Below are positions 8,086 through 14,455 of a DNA stretch of 15,468 nucleotides, piece after piece. Origin of the DNA: Chrysochromulina tobinii (lineage: Eukaryota; Haptophyta; Prymnesiales; Chrysochromulinaceae); NCBI GenBank assembly GCA_001275005.1, contig JWZX01000765.1, positions 1-15,468 on the forward strand. The letters are read 5' to 3'. Within the stretch, counting starts at the first letter, position 1. Every line of letters starts with the position of its first letter. Below the pieces are notes generated by a model that was given only the letters and a program-made list of their open reading frames with translations, was not told where the DNA came from and made no database searches. A program made the translations under genes and the position numbers.

Positions 8086-9546
8086 ATGCGGTGGATCATC
8101 GGCACCCTGCTCGCCGCCGCGCAGCGCCCACGTCATCGCGCACCCGCACTGATCGATGCCGTGCAGCAGCCATCGCACCTTCTTACCATCGAAGAGTACA
8201 AGGCACTTGCCGGAATTTGGAGGGCTGAACTCGAGCTCGACGATGGAGATAGCGCCACAACACTCCACCTCGCGGTCCCCCTCTCCTCGGCTGAGTTCGG
8301 CGGCAAAGTTCAATGTACGACCGTGCCATCGGGTCCGCACGACGCGTGGTTCGTGGAGCATAGCATCCGCGTTGGAGACTCCGAGGACTCCCTCTGCCTT
8401 TCGTTGCAGCTCGGCGCGTTGCTGCTCGAGGGACGCGGCGAGCGCCATGGTTTGCGCTGCTGCTCTTTCGTCGGCACGGTGCTCGAAGGCTACACCCACG
8501 ATCCGTGCATGGTCGGCCGCTTCTCCATGCAGCTCTCTCTTCCGATCGCGAGCGATCTCGCCGCACTCGAGCAGCAACACGAGCTTCGCCTCAACTCCCG
8601 TACGCCGCCGCCACTAACCTACCCACGCTCAGGGTTCATCGGACAATGGCGGCTAGACCTCGCTGTCGACGAGGACGAGCCGCCGGCGAGCATACCCGTC
8701 GAACTCCTCGCGGACGGTTCGTGGCAGAGCGTGGGCATGGAGCAAAGGATGGGCGGTACGTGGGGCATGCTCACCATGCACCAGCACGCCCACGCTGATA
8801 GCACGGAGGAGTACAGTGGCTGGTCAACCATGCAGCCCGCCGGCTCGAGCATGTGGCTCAAGGTGCATCGTGCGCGATGCACCGAGACGTTACATGGCCT
8901 TGCGGGGCTGCCGGTGCGCTCCGACTTCCATCTGACGGGTGCGCCCGTGTTCGAGACGGCCGAACGAGAGATTGCGGCCCGCGCCTCCGCCCTGGCCGCG
9001 GGCGAGGTGGGCAGAGCCGGGGCGGCCGTCATGCCCGATGTGGTCTGCGGCCGCCTGTGGGAGGGCTCCATCGAGCGTGCGTACTTCGGCCACTTCCGAC
9101 TGGTGCGCGAAGGAAGTGCCCAAAAGGGCGCGCCGTACCGAGCGGACGTCTCATCATCCATCCGAGCGGAGGAGACGAGCCTCGCGCTCGAAGAGGCCCG
9201 CCAGGCTCTGGAGCTGGCGCTGGGATCGTCCGCCAGGATGCGGGAGGAGGAGGCGAGGAGGGCGCTCGAGGAGGCCGGACGCGCGCTCGACGTCGCGAAG
9301 CGCGCGCTGCAGGAGGCCATGGGATCCACCATTCGGGCCGCGACTGTCCCGATTTGGGTTGACGAAGAGGCCGCGAAGCGAGCCTGGCTCGCCAAGCTCG
9401 ACAGGGCGCCGCGCTGGGGCCTTTGGGGCACAAAGAGGTACGAGGAGGTCGCAAAGCGAGCGTGGCTCGCCAAGCTCGACGCGGCGCAAAGCTGGGGCAA
9501 GGGTGCTTACGAGGTCGAGCGCCGTGGCGGGCGCGGTGAGTATTGA
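8086..9546 (+). CDS. Protein with duplicated G-x-W beta-rich domain and coiled-coil tail
   Basis: 486 residues from ATG 8086 to TGA 9544; I do not recognise a named family. Residues about 40-153 and 183-342 look like two copies of one unit. Each starts with hydrophobic-x-G-x-W-R-x-(E/D)-L followed by acidic residues (LAGIWRAELELDD; FIGQWRLDLAVDE). Each ends with V/C-G-x-(V/L)-x-E-G, a short gap and G-(R/H)-F-x-(M/L) (VGTVLEG..VGRFSMQL; VCGRLWEG..FGHFRLV). This pattern suggests a small beta-barrel, such as a lipocalin-like fold, but that is inference. Residues about 361-412 are an Ala/Glu/Arg-rich helix, likely a coiled coil. Residues 430-481 hold a 26-residue tandem repeat with KRAWLAKLD. The N-terminus (MRWIIGTLLAAAQ) is weakly signal-like. 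The stop lies just after GGTGAGT (donor GTGAGT at 9536-9541), so the protein may continue in a further exon. It starts only 145 bp after the preceding stop. Confidence 0.72.
   Translation: MRWIIGTLLAAAQRPRHRAPALIDAVQQPSHLLTIEEYKALAGIWRAELELDDGDSATTLHLAVPLSSAEFGGKVQCTTVPSGPHDAWFVEHSIRVGDSEDSLCLSLQLGALLLEGRGERHGLRCCSFVGTVLEGYTHDPCMVGRFSMQLSLPIASDLAALEQQHELRLNSRTPPPLTYPRSGFIGQWRLDLAVDEDEPPASIPVELLADGSWQSVGMEQRMGGTWGMLTMHQHAHADSTEEYSGWSTMQPAGSSMWLKVHRARCTETLHGLAGLPVRSDFHLTGAPVFETAEREIAARASALAAGEVGRAGAAVMPDVVCGRLWEGSIERAYFGHFRLVREGSAQKGAPYRADVSSSIRAEETSLALEEARQALELALGSSARMREEEARRALEEAGRALDVAKRALQEAMGSTIRAATVPIWVDEEAAKRAWLAKLDRAPRWGLWGTKRYEEVAKRAWLAKLDAAQSWGKGAYEVERRGGRGEY
9373..9528 (+). repeat. 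78-bp tandem coding repeat (26 residues, KRAWLAKLD)
   Basis: Two in-frame 78-bp units lie in the C-terminal tail. The Lys codons starting KRAWLAKLD are at 9376 and 9454. The DNA of this core is nearly identical (GGCTCGCCAAGCTCGAC in both), and the rest of the unit has diverged more. Confidence 0.85.
9536..9541 (+). other. Candidate 5' splice donor at the end of the duplicated-domain gene
   Basis: GTGAGT matches the eukaryotic donor consensus and lies eight bases before the annotated stop codon. If used, the last codons (after residue 483) are intronic and the protein continues downstream. I could not identify a convincing acceptor plus exon before 10086, so this stays a candidate. Confidence 0.35.
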
Positions 9547-9697
9547 AGGCTTTTTGTGTGCACCATAAATGGTCCGCGTCTCGTGCGCTCTGTCGTGTTG
9601 TTGTCGTGTCCCGCCCTCCCTTCCCTGGGGGTTTCTGAGGCAATGGCAGGGGTGGACGCGGTGGACGTCACGACTCACGTGTTCGTTAACACTCGAC

Positions 9698-9715
9698 TAT
9701 AATAATCTTATTATA
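9698..9715. repeat. AT-rich 18-bp palindrome
   Basis: TATAATAA and TTATTATA are perfect inverted arms around two bases, an isolated AT island in GC-rich DNA. It lies 75 bp upstream of repeat copy B, about 150 bp after the stop of the preceding gene and about 370 bp before the membrane protein gene. It could be a TATA-like or 3'-end processing element. Confidence 0.6.
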
Positions 9716-9789
9716 CACATCCCAAGTTCCCAACCGCCATGCGCCAACCTCGAGCCTCCATGGCCATGCGAACTTGATGTGTTGACCGG

Positions 9790-9866
9790 ACCGAGGGCAA
9801 CGGAGCCGTCCTTTGAGACGGAGTGTGGTGAGCGGCGGGGGGGGGCGACATAACTGACTGTCTGAC
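9790..9866 (+). repeat. Dispersed repeat, copy B (upstream of the membrane protein gene)
   Basis: This 77-bp stretch is the counterpart of 1761-1822 in the same orientation, about 8 kb away. It shares ACCGAGGG, CGGAGCCGT, GTGTGGTGAGCG and the terminal AACTGACTGTCTGAC. It carries about 13 extra bases (CCTTTGAGACGGA-like) between the second and third blocks. It ends 219 bp before ATG 10086. Confidence 0.75.
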
Positions 9867-10085
9867 GAACTGTGAAGCTGAGCTTAAACCCCGTTTGACC
9901 TTGTACGTAAGCAAGCAAGCTAATTAGTCGAAACAACACAAGTACCTAAACAAGCGCAAACGAATACCCCTCGCTTGCTTGGTACTAGTAAGTAGTGCAG
10001 TTCTGCAGTATGATAGGACGAAAGAGAGCGGTGATGAGTTGCTTTCATAGGTTGAGGAGCTGTGATGAGGAAGTAATAGCGCGGC

Positions 10086-10694
10086 ATGGCGTGGTCGAGC
10101 CTCTCACACCACTGCATCGGCCCGGCGCCCGCCCCAGGGCTTGCGATGGTCAACATCCTGCTCGTGATTCGCTCTGCTCTCGCCCTCCTCGGCGCATCTC
10201 TCTCCCTATTCAATATCAACGGATGGCTCACCGTCATGCTGGGCCCAGACTGCTGGAACTATTCTGCGAAAGAGCTGGGCGTGAAGGCCGTGCAAGAGAC
10301 TACAGACAACGTCGGGTATAAAATCGGCGTGGATGCCGCGACGCTCACGGCACCACTAGCTCAATCGCTGCGCTATGCTGTCTCAGGAGTAGGTGTTCAC
10401 TTGGCATTCATCGGTTTGGTGGTGCTCTATCTTGCGATCGTCACACCGCATGCGAGCCGGCTTCATGTGCAAGTGCCTTTTGCTCTGCTGCTTCTCGACC
10501 TGCTCACGCTGGTGAATGCTACTGGACTGATTGATCCCAATACTGCGGGCCATCCTCGTTGTGCCACGGTATCCACCAGCGAGTGCGCCGGAGCCCTGTC
10601 CACGTTTCTGCCCGTCGTCATCCTCGATGCGGCTGCGACTCTGCTTGCCAGCACGGGCGTCTACCCGTCAGCCAAGAAGCCTAAAGCAGGATGA
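10086..10694 (+). CDS. Four-helix integral membrane protein, unknown family
   Basis: 202 residues from ATG 10086, with an in-frame TAG at 10077 just upstream. The Met at 10146 (residue 21) is an alternative start placed right at the first helix. Hydrophobic segments lie at about residues 22-44, 98-119, 128-149 and 169-192. The first loop is long (about 50 residues) with a GPDCWNY motif (C56). The loop between helices 3 and 4 contains C159 and C167, which may form disulfides if that side is luminal or extracellular. The layout (long first loop, short middle connection) recalls eukaryotic tetraspan proteins, but no diagnostic motif is present. The tail YPSAKKPKAG is basic and presumably cytosolic. 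The gene is single-exon as read, and it follows a dispersed repeat shared with the Sfi1-like gene. Confidence 0.72.
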   Translation: MAWSSLSHHCIGPAPAPGLAMVNILLVIRSALALLGASLSLFNINGWLTVMLGPDCWNYSAKELGVKAVQETTDNVGYKIGVDAATLTAPLAQSLRYAVSGVGVHLAFIGLVVLYLAIVTPHASRLHVQVPFALLLLDLLTLVNATGLIDPNTAGHPRCATVSTSECAGALSTFLPVVILDAAATLLASTGVYPSAKKPKAG

Positions 10695-11978
10695 AAGCGC
10701 TGCCCTGTTCACCTCAAACGGCGTGCAGAAATGTTGCAGCCACTCGTCCAAGGACACGATCCGCGGCGCGCCGAAGGCCGGAAGCCCCGATCTCGTCCGG
10801 TCGGTCCGAAATTCAGATCGCCACCCTTAGCACGCTCAAGGTCCCTTACCCGTCGCCACGTGAGTCGTTGCCGCACAGCGGCGTGTTCACTAGTACTTCC
10901 TGACTCTGATTCCGGTGAATGGCAGTTGGGGCGGGGGGGGTACCGGGTAGTGTGTCTGTGTGAGTGAGTGAGTGCGCGGAGGCCGGAGCTTCGGCGGTGT
11001 GAGCGCGGCACGCGCGGCCGCGCGCGCGGAGTCTCGACCGGGCGTCGAGTGAGCTTTAAAATCCGCCGCCACGGCGGCGGCTGTGCCTGCGCTGACACCG
11101 GGAGGGCTTTTCGCCTTGATCCAGGCACACCAGCGACCAGCGCGGCGGAACCCGTCCCGGACGAGGAGCATATCAGCATCGACGATGACTCTTCATCATT
11201 CGTCCACAAAACTAAGGTCAAGGAGCTCTCGAGCGGGCGAGAAGCTCGGGCGCGTGGAGGAGTTTTTTGGTGTGAACTGACGTGGCCCCTTACCCCCCTG
11301 AGCTTTCCGTCCCCCGCGCCCCGCCCCGTTGTATGTCTATGAGCACCCCCGCCACACACAGCGCGCGCGGGTCATGCGTCATGCCCCACATGCATAGGTC
11401 ACACAGAGGTCACAAGGTGGGTCAGGGGCGAGTTGACAGGTGTCCGACGGAGACTGTAACTTTAACCGATGTCTGGCGTGGAGCGATTGAGCGAGGCAGC
11501 GAGCGACTGGACACCCCTACTCGCTCGGATTCCCTACGCCCTGGCAGGGTCGCGCGAGTGGCTTCCTTGCTTCCGCTCACGACTTCCCTGACTCTCTCGT
11601 GGACGCCCAATACGACGCTGTTACAACTAGTCCAAAAGGAAAATGCGGCGCCGGGCTTGCCGTACAGGATTCACGCCCCTCCCCGCAACTTCCCCGCCGC
11701 CACCGACGACACGCGGCACGGCGAGGGCCGCGCGTCTCCCCGAAGCTTCCTCACGCACAACTTCGCCAACATGCCAACATCTCCACAGTTCTCCACCCAC
11801 TTGTCTCCAGACCGCCATCCAAGCCGCCGAGGGACGCCCAAACCATCCTCACAACGCCGCGAGCGAGCTCGCGCATGCTCCGCGCCTCGAGTGGGGTCAT
11901 GTAACATGTGTTTATTCTGAGCGGGCAGTAACAGTGCTGAAGCAGCAGTTGTCACGTCTGTCGTGTTAATTCACACCT
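10695..11978. other. Intergenic region, no convincing gene
   Basis: All six frames are open over short distances because of the GC content. None carries a recognisable domain. A short stretch at about 11145-11230 reads on the + strand as an acidic peptide (PDEEHISIDDDSSSF) and might be an exon, but there is no supporting start or splice context. Visible simple sequence: a G-rich run at 10928-10940 and (TGAG)n at 10961-10974. Confidence 0.45.
10961..10974. repeat. (TGAG)n microsatellite
   Basis: Three and a half TGAG units follow a GT-rich stretch (10951-10960) in the intergenic region. Confidence 0.8.
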
Positions 11979-11981
11979 GCT

Positions 11982-12174
11982 CAAAAATCACAGTAAGCCC
12001 AAAAATCACAGTGGGCTCGCGGAGCACCGGTTGCTCTAACTCTTACCGCTTTAGCTCCCGAGTTTCCAAGAGATTTGGTTGCAGTTCCCCTCTGTGTCTC
12101 GTTTCACTGTTAACAAGTAAGCCCAAAAATCACAGTCCTGTTTCGCTGTTAACAAGAAAGCCCAAAAATCACAG
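11982..12174 (+). repeat. Composite interspersed repeat, copy 1
   Basis: The core 12011-12135 aligns with 12379-12506. Shared blocks are GTGGGCTCGC, CACCGGTTGCTCTAAC, GAGATTTGGTTGC, GTTTCACTGTTAACAA and AGCCCAAAA. The right part is a 39-bp tandem pair (about 12101-12139 and 12140-12178). The 12-15-bp element CAAAAATCACAG occurs four times, ending at 11993, 12011, 12135 and 12174. On the minus strand both copies can be read as related peptides (FWA-x-LLTVK-x-DT...NQIS), so the repeat might derive from a coding element. It is not a recognised transposon. Confidence 0.75.
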
Positions 12175-12226
12175 CCGGCACGAGCCACGGCGAGGATGAG
12201 GTTTATCTTTTTGACTCGGAGCCGTC

Positions 12227-12284
12227 GCGCGATCCTTGGCACACTGCCCGCCAGCGCGCGATCCTTGACCCCCCGCCCGCCCCC
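12227..12284 (+). repeat. Imperfect 29-bp tandem duplication
   Basis: GCGCGATCCTTG occurs at 12227 and 12256, each followed about 8 bp later by GCCCGCC, giving a 29-bp period. It lies between the two copies of the larger repeat. Confidence 0.7.
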
Positions 12285-12378
12285 TGAGCCTGAGTCGACA
12301 TGCTACTTGCCACGGAGGGGTATCTGTAACCAGTCTTCGATACGCGGGGAGCGCCGGCCTGTGCCCCACTCCTCGAGG

Positions 12379-12506
12379 GTGGGCTCGCAGATCACCGGTT
12401 GCTCTAACCTTAACCCGCTTAACGCTCCCCAGCGCGTATCTGAGATTTGGTTGCTGGTCTTCACTGTGTCCTGTTTCACTGTTAACAAAAGAGCCCAAAA
12501 GGCCAG
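12379..12506 (+). repeat. Composite interspersed repeat, copy 2
   Basis: Same orientation as copy 1 and offset by 368 bp. It keeps GTGGGCTCGC, CACCGGTTGCTCTAAC, GAGATTTGGTTGC and GTTTCACTGTTAACAA but has GCCCAAAAGGCCAG in place of the CAAAAATCACAG element, and only one 39-bp-type unit. It ends about 75 bp before the ATG of the GT43 gene, so part of it may be promoter. Confidence 0.75.
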
Positions 12507-12542
12507 ACTTCTGACCCGAAACGCTGAAAGAGACAGCGCGGT

Positions 12543-12551
12543 CATAAAAGA
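12543..12551 (+). promoter_or_regulatory. TATA-like CATAAAAGA upstream of the GT43 gene
   Basis: An A-rich CATAAAAGA lies about 35 bp before ATG 12581. If it is a TATA box the 5' UTR would be only a few bases, so either the leader is very short or the true start is in an upstream exon. Weak, position-based call. Confidence 0.2.
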
Positions 12552-12580
12552 AAGTGGGGTCGCTGCTTGTCAACCGGCCC

Positions 12581-14324
12581 ATGTCGAGCAGCCTGTCGCG
12601 CGGAGAGCCATGCGCCTACCGCGCTTGCCACGCGGACGGATCGCGCGACTGGAAACGCACCAAACCGGGGCACGTATGGACTCTAGCCCAGCCACGTTTT
12701 GCCTCCCGCCACGTGCGGCCATGCACGCTTCTCATCCTAAAGCGTCCCTCCCTGTGCTTGCTTGCATGCGCTGCTGCACATCAGGTATTCTGCCCTCCGG
12801 ACTGCAGCTGGGAGGTCCACCGCTGCGCGCCCAACTGTATTCAGGAATGCCCGCAGCGGCTGTGCCCGAAGACGCATAAGCGCTGCATTGAGCCCAACGA
12901 GGCCTTCGTCAATCGGACTCTGCACGTGATTTGGAGGTACTCGCCTTCGCCGCCAGCCGAGCAGGCGTCGACGCCGCGGCTCCTGCTTGTGACAGTCACA
13001 TTCCCTCACCGGTTGCAGCTGCTGAAGCTGAGCCACTGCGCGCGCGTGCTGTCGTCGGTGCCCAACACGCTCTGGCTGGTCGCCGAGGACAGTGCACAGA
13101 CTTCACCCAAAGTTGCGGAGCTGCTCCGCCGCACAGGCAAGCCGCATCGGCACATTGCACACGGCCCGACCCGCAAAGGCGGCAACGCGCAGCGTGAAGC
13201 GCTGCTGCAAATGATTAAGCGCGAGCGGCTGAGAGGCGTCGTGTACAACATGGACGACGACAACGGTTATCACCCGTCGTTGTGGAATGAGCTGCGCCGG
13301 CTGCGGCCGATGCGAGTCGGTGTGTTTGCCGTTCGTCGCGGCGCTTACCCGCCCGCGAAGTGCGACGGAACTTTTGACGTGCTGAAACCCGGCTCGGGCT
13401 GGAAGTATCGGGAGCATATGATCGAGCGGCCGACGTACGACGCAACGAGCGGTCGCTTTACCGGCTTCGAGGCCGGCTGGTGTGACCCCGATGCGTGGAA
13501 CTGGAATAAGCAGGGCCGTCGTGACTTTTGCGTTGACATGGGCGGATTTGCGTTCGATGCGCGGCTGCTGCACGCGCTCGACGAGGGGCCGATCTGGAAC
13601 TACACTGGGCATGGCGGTGAGTCGGAGCTCGTGGGGCGGCTGCTCTGTTCGGACGCGCCGGAGGACCTGCAGCCCCTCGCCAACTGCGGCCAAGACGTCC
13701 TGGTCTTTCATAACGAGTACGCGATCTCCACTCCATCTCCTCTGTATCGCTTCTGTATTACTTCTGTATCGCCTCCATCGTCTCCATCGCCGCCCTCCCG
13801 TGCGAATAGCTCGAGCTCGCCTTTCCGGCTGGGAAATCGCCCCTCGATTGCCTCGACTCCCTCGCCATCTTATCGCCATCTCCATCGTCACCTCCCATCG
13901 CGGCCTCCCCTTGCCTCCCGCCTTGCCTGCCCTGCAGGTACCGCATCGTCCCCGTCGCCGTGCGCCGGCCGCGCGTCACGTGCGGCTTCGATGGTTGGGG
14001 CGTGGCGCACGATGAGGTGCGGCTATACGCACGCGATGAGGTGCTGCCTCTTCAGACCTCTCTTCACACCACCTCTTCACACCTCTAGTTCACGCCGCCC
14101 CTTCGCAGGTTCGGCACAGGCAGGCGCGGCCGCCATGGCCGTCTGTCTATAAGGACGTGTGGCTACACAGGTTGATGCGGGGAGTCGAGCAGACTGCCTA
14201 CCAGACCGGGCGCGGGCGCGCAGAAGGGAGCGGGCGAGGAGGGCGTGCACGCGGCGGGATGATTGGCCGGGATATGGCCGGGAGCTCCCGGCGCCGCGGC
14301 GCAGGTGAGGCCCGCGAGGGGTAG
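12581..14324 (+). CDS. GT43 family glycosyltransferase (glucuronyltransferase-like), three exons
   Basis: Proposed exons 12581-13716, 13938-14040 and 14109-14324 give 484 residues. ATG 12581 is the first in frame. GT43 enzymes transfer glucuronic acid or xylose from UDP-sugars in the Golgi. The catalytic domain spans about residues 132-379. It has LLLVTVTFPHR at the N-terminal strand, LWLVAED (164-170), GNAQREAL, the metal-binding VYNMDDDNGY (D225-D227), RRDFCVDMGGFAF (313-325), a likely catalytic Glu in GHGGESELV (E347), and C-x4-LVFHNE at the end, matching the family's usual C-x2-VLVWHT. Residues about 49-70 are hydrophobic and could be a type II signal anchor. A Cys-rich stalk follows (C71, 75, 82, 86, 90, 95, 102), then an NRT sequon at 111. 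Without splicing, the frame runs on to 14152 through low-complexity Ser/Pro sequence. The substrate is unknown; acidic polysaccharide synthesis would suit a haptophyte (inference). Confidence 0.82.
13717..13937 (+). other. Intron 1 of the GT43 gene (221 bp, phase 2)
   Basis: The donor GTACGC at 13717 lies inside the GAG codon of HNE. The acceptor CCTGCAG ends at 13937 after a long pyrimidine-rich tract. Removing 221 bp restores GAG and then reads YRIVPVAV..CGFDGWGVAHDEVRLYARDE, which looks like real protein. The unspliced reading gives Ser/Pro repeats. The interior is rich in CTCCATC/TCTGTATC simple sequence. No transcript evidence is available. Confidence 0.75.
14041..14108 (+). other. Intron 2 of the GT43 gene (68 bp, phase 0)
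   Basis: The donor GTGCTG follows GAG at 14040. A pyrimidine-rich stretch leads to the acceptor TTCGCAG ending at 14108. Splicing gives ..YARDE-VRHRQARPPWPSVYKDVWLHRL.. to a TAG at 14322. Without this intron, exon 2 ends earlier, at TAG 14086-14088, after a Ser/Thr/His-rich tail. The donor is weaker than that of many introns, so the shorter form is a real alternative. Confidence 0.55.
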
Positions 14325-14401
14325 CGTGGGCTGATCGGTACCTTGGTGCGGTGTAGTAGTGTAGGCTAGCATCCTCTTGCATCCTCCTCGCTTCCCTGCT
14401 C

Positions 14402-14446
14402 CTTTGAATATAAGAAACAGAAGCCTTCTGTTTCTTGTATTCAAGG
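14402..14446 (+). repeat. 45-nt near-perfect hairpin in the 3' flank of the GT43 gene
   Basis: Arms 14402-14423 and 14425-14446 pair over 22 positions around a single central C. The only non-Watson-Crick positions are T14403/G14445 and T14411/G14437. Both would be U-G wobbles in a + strand transcript but A-C mismatches in a minus strand transcript, so the fold favours + strand RNA. It lies 78 bp after the proposed GT43 stop. Confidence 0.85.
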
Positions 14447-14455
14447 TACCTTGAA
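14440..14455. repeat. 16-bp perfect palindrome overlapping the hairpin
   Basis: TTCAAGGTACCTTGAA is its own reverse complement and shares TTCAAGG with the right arm of the 45-nt hairpin. A further CCTTGAA follows at about 14464-14470. The right arm could therefore pair either with its upstream or with its downstream partner. Confidence 0.9.

Larger units (their letters stand above)
9547..10085. other. Intergenic region, no supported gene
   Basis: No frame here shows a domain. The region contains the 18-bp AT palindrome, dispersed repeat copy B with a run of nine Gs (9837-9845), and an imperfect inverted repeat of AAGCAAGC type (about 9903-9920 with about 9970-9985). It presumably holds the promoter and 5' UTR of the four-helix membrane protein gene. 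Confidence 0.5.

Noticed and set aside
10968-11342. Possible small gene with an acidic peptide (PDEEHISIDDDSSSF)
   Set aside because: No ATG in a sensible place, no family recognised and three frames open at once. Kept only as a remark in the intergenic entry.
11982-12174. CRISPR-like array from recurring CAAAAATCACAG
   Set aside because: The recurring element is 12-15 bp, spacings are irregular, the spacers are themselves repeated, there are no cas genes and the context is eukaryotic.
12196-12879. Plus-strand frame of 227 codons overlapping the GT43 start
   Set aside because: It runs through the interspersed repeat and conflicts with the GT43 frame from 12581. The composition is repeat-derived, with no domain.
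13616-13621. GTGAGT donor-like site inside the GT43 catalytic domain
   Set aside because: It falls in the codons around the conserved GESEL block, and the frame continues through family-conserved residues, so it is not a used donor.
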